Of a DNA stretch of 12,896 nucleotides, positions 7,683-12,896 are shown one piece after another. The notes beneath the pieces are model-generated. The model was not told the origin of the DNA, did not search any database, and saw only the letters and a program-made list of their open reading frames with translations. Origin of the DNA: an archaeon (GTDB lineage Archaea > Thermoproteota > Nitrososphaeria > Nitrososphaerales > CADDZS01); assembly GCA_021806865.1 (NCBI GenBank), contig JAKAPU010000064.1:1-12896 (forward strand), in the 5' to 3' direction. The position numbers were made by a program, and so were the translations under genes. Numbering within the stretch: position 1 is the stretch's first letter; each line of letters starts with the position of its first letter.

Positions 7683-8282
7683 ATGCTCAGATTTGCGTGT
7701 AATGTTAAATCATGTCATTCTGGTTTCACGTCTAGTTTCATGCAACTAGTTGGGGCCGCTGACGCAAGCGGAAATGGCGACCACGTAGCCATCTTGGTTG
7801 GTGAGCAGGCAGCGGCTAAGAGGTGTCGTGAAGGACTTGGTTCGGGCTCTGTCCATATGCGAAGACTTCAAGGGAGGAAGCTCAAGGAAGCCAGAGCGAA
7901 TTTGCTGGATGCGCCCAGTGATGTCTTTTTGCTCTGCATGCGTGTGAATAGGAGCGTCATGCTCGCAAAAATGGCCGCTAGGTCACCACGAAAAAACAAA
8001 GAATCACTACGAAGAGATCTGGACTATGCCATAAGGCGCAAAATGCATGAGTTCCTTGATGATTTCCTTGGAGCCCGGGGAGGCAGGTTGGAGGACATCG
8101 AATTCGAAGTTGACGCAGATCTTGAGAAGTCCTTTCGAATTGCCGGCTTGAAAACCAAATCCAGAGGAACGCTTCACGAGATCGTTGATGTTGTTGGGTG
8201 GGCAAACAGCGCAAGCTATCGGATCAGATGCGTCTTGGACAAAGATGTTACCAAAGATATCGAATCCGTTGTCATGAGGTAA
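7683..8282 (+). CDS. Possible RNase H-fold (DUF3800-like) protein
   Basis: This cytoplasmic protein of 199 residues has no signal or membrane segment. Its strand/helix order and spaced acidic residues resemble RNase H-fold proteins of the DUF3800 type: an early strand with D27-x-S29-G30 followed by a second strand (DHVAILVG), a central helix (LKEARANLL) leading to strand VFLLCMRV, a long helical part, an acidic strand (IEFEVDADL, Asp144/Asp146), and a last helix with E166, D169 and VVGWANS, where the family normally has its final Asp. I infer a possible nuclease from this pattern; direct family membership is not proven. ATG 7683 is chosen over GTG 7677, two codons upstream. The gene ends 9 bases before the structured element at 8292-8417 and is transcribed toward it. 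Confidence 0.6.
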   Translation: MLRFACNVKSCHSGFTSSFMQLVGAADASGNGDHVAILVGEQAAAKRCREGLGSGSVHMRRLQGRKLKEARANLLDAPSDVFLLCMRVNRSVMLAKMAARSPRKNKESLRRDLDYAIRRKMHEFLDDFLGARGGRLEDIEFEVDADLEKSFRIAGLKTKSRGTLHEIVDVVGWANSASYRIRCVLDKDVTKDIESVVMR

Positions 8283-8290
8283 AAGTAATG

Positions 8291-8418
8291 ATCGAAGACA
8301 GGACCCACATCAACCCCAAGAATCGCTCTGCGTCGGGTGCGTGGCTTTCATCATCACACCCTTAGCCGTGGCTTCGCCACGGTCTGCAGGCCTTGGGGAT
8401 TCGCTTCCCATCTTCGAC
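8291..8418. ncRNA. Candidate structured RNA (nested multi-helix fold), strand unresolved
   Basis: Five helices nest without conflict. P1 is TCGAAGA/TCTTCGA (8292-8298 with 8411-8417). P2 is CCCCAAG/CTTGGGG (8314-8320 with 8392-8398). A short helix is CTGC/GCAG (8328-8331 with 8386-8389). P3 is GGGTG/CACCC (8335-8339 with 8357-8361). P4 is CCGTGGC/GCCACGG (8366-8372 with 8376-8382), closing a three-base loop. P3 and P4 form a three-way junction. The element does not match tRNA, 5S, SRP or RNase P RNA hallmarks that I can check by eye. A TATA-like box at 8484-8492 points to minus-strand transcription and a short T4 run (8281-8284, minus sense) could end it. Two terminal G-U pairs would favour the plus strand instead. 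Confidence 0.45.
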
Positions 8419-8434
8419 CCGTATCATAATGGTA

Positions 8435-8454
8435 TCTAGCTTGGCAACGCTAGA
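8435..8454. repeat. Perfect hairpin TCTAGC/GCTAGA beside the structured element
   Basis: Six perfectly paired bases flank an eight-base loop (TTGGCAAC). The outer flanks CGTA (8420-8423) and TACG (8457-8460) can add a second helix around it. It stands between the multi-helix element and the palindrome at 8465-8485 and may belong to the same RNA. Confidence 0.4.
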
Positions 8455-8464
8455 CATACGTCAG

Positions 8465-8485
8465 ATGATAGTTATTGACTATCAT
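8465..8485. promoter_or_regulatory. Perfect 8-bp palindrome ATGATAGT-n5-ACTATCAT
   Basis: The two eight-base arms are perfect inverted copies separated by TATTG. On the minus strand the palindrome lies just downstream of the TATA-like box at 8484-8492, where an archaeal repressor could block polymerase. As DNA it may be an operator; as RNA it could form a hairpin. The TATA-box-then-palindrome layout resembles that at 10625-10649, although the sequences differ. Confidence 0.42.
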
Positions 8486-8492
8486 ATAAAAA
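8484..8492 (-). promoter_or_regulatory. Archaeal TATA-like box on the minus strand
   Basis: The minus strand reads TTTTTATAT here. Transcription would start near 8462 and run through the hairpin at 8435-8454 and the multi-helix element. No gene with a suitable start lies downstream on the minus strand within the RNA region, which supports a non-coding product. The assignment rests on sequence and spacing only. Confidence 0.38.
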
Positions 8493-8493
8493 T

Positions 8494-8750
8494 CTACCAT
8501 GTGAGCTTTTGCCATTGCTGAGACAGTTTACGCTCGAATATTCAGGCCAACGTATGTGTTTGCGGAGTTTAATGTAGGGCCATCGCTTGCCTGTTTCGCA
8601 GCCCGGAAGTGTTAGATCAAAAACTAGGGTGCTGCTACACTTGAGTGCAAAACTGAAAGCCGCCTGCCGGTCCACGTATGTGTCTTCCTGAAAAACTGTT
8701 CAGTCTTTACCCAGTCTTCTAAATCGTTCGACTAATCAGTTGAATCATTT
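8494..8750. other. Non-coding stretch without recognised genes
   Basis: Only weak frames are present. A 67-codon minus-strand frame (8472-8675) has no family resemblance and runs into the palindrome and TATA box, so I do not call it. CTAAAT at 8719-8724 lies about 29 bases before ATG 8751 and could be a TATA box for the small frame there. No mobile-element end, tRNA or strong terminator is visible. Confidence 0.4.
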
Positions 8751-8876
8751 ATGAAAGGCAGGTTAGAACAAACGCATGGAATACTCATTGAACACTTGAG
8801 CTCATGTTTCACGAATTCCTTCACAAGGCTCGAATTGGAATACCTGCTCGCCGAGCTGAATTCTCCTCAGATCTAA
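8751..8876 (+). CDS. Possible 41-residue helical protein
   Basis: An ATG-started frame of 41 codons ends in TAA at 8874-8876. The product opens MKGRLEQTHGILIEHL and closes with the acidic amphipathic stretch FTRLELEYLLAELNSP, a composition more protein-like than random intergenic translation. An AT-rich CTAAAT box about 29 bases upstream would fit a leaderless transcript, and a six-T run (8912-8917) lies 36 bases after the stop. No homolog is recognised, and chance frames of this length are common, so confidence is low. Confidence 0.33.
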   Translation: MKGRLEQTHGILIEHLSSCFTNSFTRLELEYLLAELNSPQI

Positions 8877-8956
8877 ACGAGGTTTTACGAAATTGTTAGT
8901 ACTCTTCTCGGTTTTTTGGCTGAAATTTCGGGTATGCTAATGTTCTGATTCGCAGT

Positions 8957-8964
8957 CTTATTAA
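8957..8964 (+). promoter_or_regulatory. Possible TATA box for the small-membrane-protein operon
   Basis: CTTATTAA at this place would set transcription start near 8987, about 20 bases before ATG 9007. It is the best archaeal box in the 60 bases upstream, but it departs from the consensus. Confidence 0.28.
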
Positions 8965-9006
8965 CTACCATGATACGGTGTTAAGGCAGTACGAGTTGAT
9001 GAACCA

Positions 9007-9456
9007 ATGAGAATCATCAAGTTAGTGCGAAGAACGATGGCGATACTCTTGTTCTCTTTCTTATTCATCTTCTTTGTACCGTTTGTTCCGTACAAGATCC
9101 TGAACGACTGTGTAGTGTTGCCAGGTTGTCCGCACTTGGTATCACCCCACACAATCTACTTTACTGGATACTATTCGATCGGGTTGAGTGTTTTCAAGTG
9201 GGGAGCGTCGTGGTCCGGTTTCCTGTCATACTATTCACCACCAAGGATAGCAATAGGCTTCGGCGGTTCGATTAGCCAGCTGACTGCACTAGGAGCTTTG
9301 CTAATTGTAGTGCTGCCACTGAGCTTGCTGGCAATCGCGCTCGTATCTCCGGAAATAGTTAACGGAGTACGTCGTCTGATGTCGAACTTGCATTCAAGAA
9401 GAGCTAATGAGAATACTCTACTTAAGCAATCATTGACATATTCGGAAGCGCCTTGA
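9007..9456 (+). CDS. Small two-helix membrane protein with a paired-cysteine outer loop (first of three)
   Basis: A basic N-terminus (MRIIKLVRR) leads into a first membrane helix (about 11-28). An outer loop follows, containing the only two cysteines (CVVLPGC, 38-44) and many aromatic residues, and then a second helix (about 95-114) and a basic cytoplasmic tail (RRLMSNLHSRR). The loop is longer than in the two following proteins, but the plan is the same: helix, Cys-pair loop, helix. The paired cysteines suggest a disulfide outside the membrane. Sixteen bases separate it from the next gene on the same strand, so the genes are likely co-transcribed. I do not recognise a named family; membrane location is clear from the sequence, function is not. 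Confidence 0.7.
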   Translation: MRIIKLVRRTMAILLFSFLFIFFVPFVPYKILNDCVVLPGCPHLVSPHTIYFTGYYSIGLSVFKWGASWSGFLSYYSPPRIAIGFGGSISQLTALGALLIVVLPLSLLAIALVSPEIVNGVRRLMSNLHSRRANENTLLKQSLTYSEAP

Positions 9457-9472
9457 TTGGGCGAGAATTCCA

Positions 9473-9904
9473 ATGAGTAGAGAAAAGATAGCCCTTCTAG
9501 GATTGACTGTTGGACTGATGATTATAGGCGCAGTACTTGCCATCTTCGGTGCCATCTACACGGTTTTAGGCTGCACCACAGACAACGTGTTTTACGGCTA
9601 TCCTATCTGGAGTCCGCCCAGGTGGAACACGCCTATCGGCTGTGGAAATCTCACAGTGCCGCCTGGGGTTCCGAATGGAATTTCTGTCAACTACACGTTG
9701 AACTATCTGGGTATTGCAGTTTTGATTATGGCAGCAGCATTGTGGGTGCTTGAAAACAGGCGAGGCAATAAACAGAAGAAAATAATTGAAGGGAATGAAA
9801 TTCAGAAAACAAGAGCTGAGATCAGGTTGTTCAAGAGACCTTTGTTTCTAATGCTTCGCAATAACGTCTGCTTGCGTGTACTGCAGCAGGAGGTTCGTCC
9901 TTGA
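9473..9904 (+). CDS. Small two-helix membrane protein with a paired-cysteine outer loop (second of three)
   Basis: Helix one spans about residues 7-32. The outer loop carries Cys34 and Cys58 (VLGCTTD and PIGCGNL), Pro/Trp-rich segments and sequons. Helix two (about 78-92) begins NYLGIAVLIM and ends before a basic stop-transfer segment (ENRRGNKQKK). A cytoplasmic tail of about 50 residues, basic and without clear domain, follows. The helix-two region resembles that of the next protein (NYIGLALILGG), so the two are probably paralogs. The stop codon overlaps the TTG start of the third gene, indicating translational coupling. Function is unknown. Confidence 0.7.
   Translation: MSREKIALLGLTVGLMIIGAVLAIFGAIYTVLGCTTDNVFYGYPIWSPPRWNTPIGCGNLTVPPGVPNGISVNYTLNYLGIAVLIMAAALWVLENRRGNKQKKIIEGNEIQKTRAEIRLFKRPLFLMLRNNVCLRVLQQEVRP
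9888..9894 (+). promoter_or_regulatory. Strong Shine-Dalgarno site deciding the TTG 9901 start
   Basis: AGGAGGT lies six bases before TTG 9901, inside the end of the upstream gene. It is the clearest ribosome binding site in the window and supports TTG as a genuine start for an internal operon gene. Confidence 0.65.
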
Positions 9905-10191
9905 CTTTCTTGAAGCTCGCCAGCTTGGTATCGATTGTTCTGGGAGTGATTCTCTTCCTTTTTGGAGGCACAGAGAGGTTTTGCTCTGCATCCCATCAGA
10001 GCGTATGCTCTCAGGTCTATTTCGTTTCGCCTCTTCAGAATTTTACCTTCATGGAGCCCGTGTCAGTTTATGGCAATTTTATTGCCAATTACATTGGTCT
10101 AGCATTGATTCTAGGAGGTCTCGCACTTTTCATTATGTCTCGAACAGAGACTCGTGCAGACAGAATTTCCAAAGAGATTAGCGCGAAGTGA
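9901..10191 (+). CDS. Small two-helix membrane protein with a paired-cysteine outer loop (third of three)
   Basis: The first helix is about residues 5-22 (SIVLGVILFLFGG). The outer loop holds the only two cysteines (CSASHQSVC, 28-36). The second helix is about 63-83 (NYIGLALILGGLALFIM), followed by a charged cytoplasmic tail (SRTETRADRISKEISAK). The start is TTG 9901, whose T and G overlap the TGA of the previous gene and which has an AGGAGGT site six bases upstream. The stop TGA overlaps a GTG that opens the next, frameshifted frame. The small size and Cys-pair plan suggest a membrane sensor or structural subunit, but no family is recognised. Confidence 0.74.
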   Translation: MTFLKLASLVSIVLGVILFLFGGTERFCSASHQSVCSQVYFVSPLQNFTFMEPVSVYGNFIANYIGLALILGGLALFIMSRTETRADRISKEISAK

Positions 10192-10383
10192 TACGCGTGA
10201 AGAACGAAGAGTGCAAACACGAAAGCCAGTACTTGTATCCAGATCGCATGCAGCTGTTGTCTGAAAGCAGACAAGATCCGACTGGAACACCCAGTTCTTG
10301 AAGAAGAGAAGGAGAAGAGAATGACGAAGAGCAGTATGAAAAAGGTCGTCAAGAAGCAATGTGGACTGATTTGGGCGGGATAA
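10188..10383 (+). pseudogene. Frameshifted small zinc-ribbon gene, fourth in the membrane-protein operon
   Basis: GTG 10188 overlaps the previous stop as GTGA. Its frame encodes a short piece with ECKHESQYLYPDR and meets TGA at 10299. In the frame one base later, the sequence from about 10249 encodes CSCCLKADKIRLEH and then a charged tail to TAA 10381-10383. Skipping one base near 10248 joins them into a C-x-H ... PDR-C-x-x-C pattern typical of a small zinc ribbon. Either the gene has decayed, or the assembly carries an indel, or frameshifting occurs. The pieces are seen; the original product is inferred. Confidence 0.4.
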
Positions 10384-10624
10384 TTGGATCTTCCATCCGA
10401 ACGATAAGGTTGCCTTACCCCTCTCATCTATTGTCGAATGTTTCTGACAAGACTCACTTTCATTGATCTCAGTGCCATCGCAGCACACATGCGATTGAAA
10501 GGATGGTAACCTCAAGAATCGCAGCCTGAGTCAGCTGAAATTGAACAAACCGGATTCAAGACAGAGTTTTGCTCGTTCATGAGCAGATCAGAACAAGTCT
10601 GTTTTGGGTGTTCTTTTGACTGGT
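10384..10624. other. Intergenic stretch before the six-cysteine protein gene
   Basis: Small inverted repeats occur (TAAGG/CCTTA near 10406-10418; TGCTC/GAGCA near 10570-10585) without a T-rich tail. A stop-free run from about 10510 to the TAA at 10648 contains CFGC but lacks a good start upstream of it. Two minus-strand frames cover the region but have low-complexity or implausible products. No gene is called. Confidence 0.4.
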
Positions 10625-10632
10625 CTTTAATA
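10625..10632 (+). promoter_or_regulatory. TATA box of the six-cysteine secreted protein gene
   Basis: CTTTAATA has its centre about 37 bases before TTG 10666. Transcription would begin near 10655, giving a leader of about 11 bases. It abuts the palindrome at 10631-10649. Confidence 0.48.
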
Positions 10633-10649
10633 CTTCCACGATGGAAGTA
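10631..10649. promoter_or_regulatory. 19-bp palindrome, candidate operator
   Basis: TACTTCCA and TGGAAGTA are perfect inverted arms around CGA. The palindrome begins at the end of the TATA box and lies between it and the expected transcription start, a usual position for archaeal repressors that hinder polymerase recruitment. The regulator is unknown. Confidence 0.52.
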
Positions 10650-10665
10650 ATTTTGATAACATGAT

Positions 10666-11838
10666 TTGACGGCTAATGAATCGCCGAAATCAAGTGCATT
10701 GCTCTCGCTCGGCTTTGTGCTTGTAGTGCTACTAGTTTTTGGAGCATATGTAGGTTATAGCACAGCTGGACTGTCTCCTAGTTCACAGCCGTCAAACTAT
10801 GGGCCTTGCGCGTCGCCATATCCCCCTCCACCAGCCAACACCCAGACGTACTTCAAGAACGGTACGGTTGCGAATAACGGGTGGTTACGAGTACTTATCA
10901 TGCCAGAAAATTCCACTGGGCAGATCTGCGTCCAGTATTCATCAGGCTACCTGAAGAACAGCTACTCCGGCAAAGTTTACACTAACATCGAAATGCCGAA
11001 CGCCAACGGCAGCGTATTCTCTCCAACCACGCTCGCAAGCATTAGCGTGAATCCATCTCAGCTTTCTCTGTATTCAGGATCAAATCAAACAGTCGTGTAC
11101 ACTATCAACTCGGCTGCAGGCTCAAAGGGGTTCTACGGTATATTCATGTTCCAGTTCTGTCCCGATATTCCACTTGCTATCGGCTACCAGAAAAATGAAC
11201 TGAACCTGAGTGATTTCTCGTGGACGTACGGCGTGTTCTATAGCTGTCCCGCACAATTCCTCATACCAAAGATCGTCGGTCTCACAAACATTCAGGTTGC
11301 CTATCTTCCCGTCCAAACAAGATACACGATGACCTACAACATCACTGACTCTTCTGTGGTCTCGTACAACCCCTCGCCGAGCAAACAGAATGTCACTTTC
11401 AACCTGCAGATCCAGACATTTGCTAGTCCGGTGACCGTTGCCTTTGATGGAAGAGACAGCGCGATTGTTAGACTCGCATCCGATCCTCACCTGACACAGC
11501 TCCCTGCAAACAACTCGTGTTCTTGGTATCCCAGAAATAGCCGAGCTCTAGACAGCGCGAACTGGATTCCACTTGGATCATCTAGCAGCGGCAACGTGAC
11601 AGTCAGCGCGACCTCTCTACAGATTCTGGCGTATTCCGTTGCGAATTACAGTTTCTCAATCAGGTTGGCAAATCTGACTGAAGGCTACTATTACGCTCTG
11701 ATGCCTACGATAAGCTTAGTAGCGGCAGGTGGGAATGGCACTACTTCCCAAGGTGTCGCTGCATACTATCCGGTTACTTTGGGGCAGAGCGACTTCAAAG
11801 GCAGTTCTGGCGAGGCTCTCTCAGGTTCATGTTCGTAA
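10666..11838 (+). CDS. Secreted six-cysteine beta-rich surface protein
   Basis: After a short polar N-terminus, residues about 12-33 form a signal or anchor helix (SLGFVLVVLLVFGAYVGY). A Ser/Pro-rich linker with PYPPPP follows, and then a long extracellular part rich in Ser, Asn, Tyr and sequons with predicted beta strands. Six cysteines are present outside the membrane (in GPCAS, QICVQ, QFCPD, YSCPA, NSCSW and the final GSCS), suggesting three disulfides. There is no C-terminal membrane segment. The N-terminal helix resembles that of the GH99-like protein (VVLVVILLIVDVGAFYAGL). TTG 10666 is the first start after the promoter; the overlapping ATG at 10661 runs into a stop. It has its own TATA box and palindrome. 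Family and function are not recognised. Confidence 0.74.
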   Translation: MTANESPKSSALLSLGFVLVVLLVFGAYVGYSTAGLSPSSQPSNYGPCASPYPPPPANTQTYFKNGTVANNGWLRVLIMPENSTGQICVQYSSGYLKNSYSGKVYTNIEMPNANGSVFSPTTLASISVNPSQLSLYSGSNQTVVYTINSAAGSKGFYGIFMFQFCPDIPLAIGYQKNELNLSDFSWTYGVFYSCPAQFLIPKIVGLTNIQVAYLPVQTRYTMTYNITDSSVVSYNPSPSKQNVTFNLQIQTFASPVTVAFDGRDSAIVRLASDPHLTQLPANNSCSWYPRNSRALDSANWIPLGSSSSGNVTVSATSLQILAYSVANYSFSIRLANLTEGYYYALMPTISLVAAGGNGTTSQGVAAYYPVTLGQSDFKGSSGEALSGSCS

Positions 11839-11970
11839 CTGAGCGATACTCTTGCACCTTCCAAAGCAATCAATTGAGCAAAAATGCGAGAAGCAATTCT
11901 CCACTCTTGTGGTGCGGGAAATACTGTAAGCTCGCAAGACAAGTGAGCCATGCCAAAAAGAGAAAATACG

Positions 11971-12552
11971 TTATGCCTGGTTTGTCCGATCTTGCGACTC
12001 GGTCCGCGCAGGGAGTTTTTCGACTGCCTTCTCTAGAAGATCAACACTTCTGTTCAACGACCGGATTGCCTCCACATTTTGTGTCTGAAGAAAAGTGAGT
12101 ATCTCTGTGAGTTTCGCAGAGATCTCTCCGTATTTTTTGTTCATCGACTGAAAGTTAGAATCGGTTCTTTCGGCGAACGACCTGAACTCCTTTCTATAAT
12201 CGTAGAATTGCGACTCCAAAGCACCAAACCCCTCCTGCATCTCCATGCCCAGAAGACCAGTCTTTATCTGGAAGTACCTTAGTTTAGGCCGAGGTCTGGA
12301 CTTTTTCACCGCGACATTGTCCACAATTATTGGCAACGGAGCCTTTCTTATCGAATCCAAGAATTGCTGTATGCCTTCTTGCGGGCCTTGAGCAAAAATA
12401 CTCACCGTGCCATCCTTCATGTTTTCTACGTATCCTGCAATCTTCGAAGAACGCGCAGCATTTTCAGCAAACCTCCTGAATCCTACGCCCTGAAGGCTAC
12501 CTTCCACTCTAATCAACGCTGCCTCCGCCTCACCGTGTTTTGCCACCACCAA
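11971..12552 (-). CDS. acyP: Acylphosphatase fused to a C-terminal coiled coil
   Basis: Residues about 12-95 are an acylphosphatase domain. The phosphate loop reads GSLQGVGFRRFA with the catalytic Arg26, and the second signature reads GYVENMKDGTV with the catalytic Asn44. Acylphosphatases hydrolyse carboxyl-phosphate bonds of acyl phosphates and are normally about 90-100 residues long. Here a further 95 residues follow, rich in Glu, Lys, Gln, Ser and Leu with heptad-like spacing (about 105-180), probably a coiled coil for oligomerisation or partner binding. The start is one of TTG 12552, GTG 12549 or GTG 12546. An in-frame ATG at 12588 is separated from them by a TGA at 12559-12561. The gene is divergent from a second coiled-coil gene at 12742. 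Both catalytic residues are present, so the domain is likely active. Confidence 0.85.
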   Translation of the reverse strand: MVVAKHGEAEAALIRVEGSLQGVGFRRFAENAARSSKIAGYVENMKDGTVSIFAQGPQEGIQQFLDSIRKAPLPIIVDNVAVKKSRPRPKLRYFQIKTGLLGMEMQEGFGALESQFYDYRKEFRSFAERTDSNFQSMNKKYGEISAKLTEILTFLQTQNVEAIRSLNRSVDLLEKAVEKLPARTESQDRTNQA

Positions 12553-12710
12553 CTCGACTCACTTCGGATGGTCTCGGTCTGCTTGCATTTTCGGTACTTC
12601 TAATTAGCCTTATGAAGTGTTTTCAGGAGCCTTGGAGAACGGAAATTGCGGGTTTGATCACAAAAATCATCTGACACGACGACGACAAGCTCGATCCAAA
12701 AACTACAGGT

Positions 12711-12718
12711 TTTAAATA
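12711..12718 (+). promoter_or_regulatory. TATA box of the terminal coiled-coil gene
   Basis: TTTAAATA is centred about 27 bases before ATG 12742, so the transcript should begin at or next to the start codon (leaderless). This is the best-formed promoter in the window. Confidence 0.68.
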
Positions 12719-12741
12719 GGAATATGCGCATCTAGTATCTG

Positions 12742-12896
12742 ATGGCTTCCAAGTTAGCCGAGAAGGCTCCCAGTTGGTTCACACGGCTGCTCCTCCCAGA
12801 AATGGGGGAGATAAAGGGCGAACTGAAGGCCCTCCGGGCAGAGACGCAGAGCGAATTCAAGATGGTAAATGGTAGAATAGATAGTCTAGAAAACAA
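12742..12896 (+). CDS. Coiled-coil protein, 5' part (runs off the right edge)
   Basis: Fifty-one codons are visible. The product starts MASKLAEKAPSWFTRLLLPE and continues into a highly charged helix with heptad-like Ile/Leu/Met spacing (MGEIKGELKALRAETQSEF, then NGRIDSLEN). Small archaeal proteins with a short Trp/Phe-containing head followed by a long coiled coil look like this; their function is generally unknown. The ATG start is supported by a TATA box 27 bases upstream and by the absence of a Shine-Dalgarno site, consistent with a leaderless mRNA. The gene is divergent from the acylphosphatase-coiled-coil gene, sharing 189 bases of intergenic DNA, so the two may be co-regulated or interact through their coiled coils (inference). 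Confidence 0.78.
   Translation, partial: MASKLAEKAPSWFTRLLLPEMGEIKGELKALRAETQSEFKMVNGRIDSLEN

Noticed and set aside
8345..8356. TGATGATGA (minus strand) resembling a C box of a C/D guide RNA
   Set aside because: No CTGA D box at suitable spacing; the bases sit in the P3 loop of the larger fold.
8392..8413. GGGGATTCGCTTCCC resembling a tRNA T-arm
   Set aside because: The loop lacks the TTCRA core, the G-run pairs better with CCCC at 8314-8317, and no cloverleaf can be drawn.
8472..8675. Minus-strand 67-codon frame
   Set aside because: No family resemblance, and it overlaps the palindrome and TATA-like box; composition looks random.
10089..10515. Two minus-strand frames of 112 and 134 codons after the membrane-protein operon
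   Set aside because: They overlap the third membrane protein gene and the coupled zinc-ribbon frame, and their products look like antisense translations.
10579..10650. 23-codon ATG frame containing CFGC before the six-cysteine gene
   Set aside because: Too short, only one CxxC, and it runs through the TATA box and palindrome, which are better explained as a promoter.
1..12896. CRISPR arrays, transposases, IS ends with target duplications
   Set aside because: I saw no regularly spaced direct repeats and no transposase or integrase motifs. The repeated anchor fragments are gene fossils rather than element ends.

Overview
The window looks like archaeal chromosome. Support comes from TATA-type promoter boxes placed about 26 bases before predicted starts, frequent TTG starts, very few Shine-Dalgarno sites, and secreted Thr/Ser/Asn-rich proteins full of N-glycosylation sequons. 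Composition and protein style would fit Nitrososphaerota/Thaumarchaeota or a related lineage, but no marker gene here fixes the phylum.

Layout. A 3' gene end (2-70) is followed by a secreted SIMPL-domain protein (293-1096) with a hairpin terminator. Next come a fossil membrane-anchor fragment (1174-1257) and a solo HicB-like protein on the minus strand (1322-1633). Bases 1946-7306 form a cell-surface block. It contains a Thr-stalked beta protein whose signal anchor is split by an apparent frameshift, a Thr-stalked GH99-like glycosidase with a complete catalytic Glu pair, and a 1123-residue multidomain surface protein with N- and C-terminal membrane segments. A small zinc-finger gene (7416-7598) and a second fossil copy of the C-terminal anchor (7594-7634) follow. 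After these lies a possible RNase H-fold (DUF3800-like) protein (7683-8282).

The stretch 8283-9006 is mostly non-coding. It holds a nested multi-helix RNA-like structure (8292-8417), two further perfect hairpins/palindromes, a possible minus-strand promoter, and a possible 41-codon gene. Then come three small two-helix membrane proteins in an operon (9007-10191). A frameshifted zinc-ribbon reading frame, coupled by a GTGA overlap, appears to be its fourth gene. A secreted six-cysteine protein (10666-11838) has a TATA box followed directly by a 19-bp palindrome. The window ends with a divergent pair: an acylphosphatase fused to a coiled coil (minus strand) and the start of a coiled-coil protein with a leaderless-type promoter.

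Working together (inference): the 1946-7306 genes probably act outside the membrane on glycans or glycoproteins, with the GH99-like enzyme as the only member whose chemistry can be guessed. The repeated anchor fragments suggest that this surface family has been duplicated and partly lost. The most novel-looking items are the structured element at 8292-8485 beside the possible RNase H-fold gene, the membrane-protein triplet with its zinc ribbon, and the paralogous anchor fossils.
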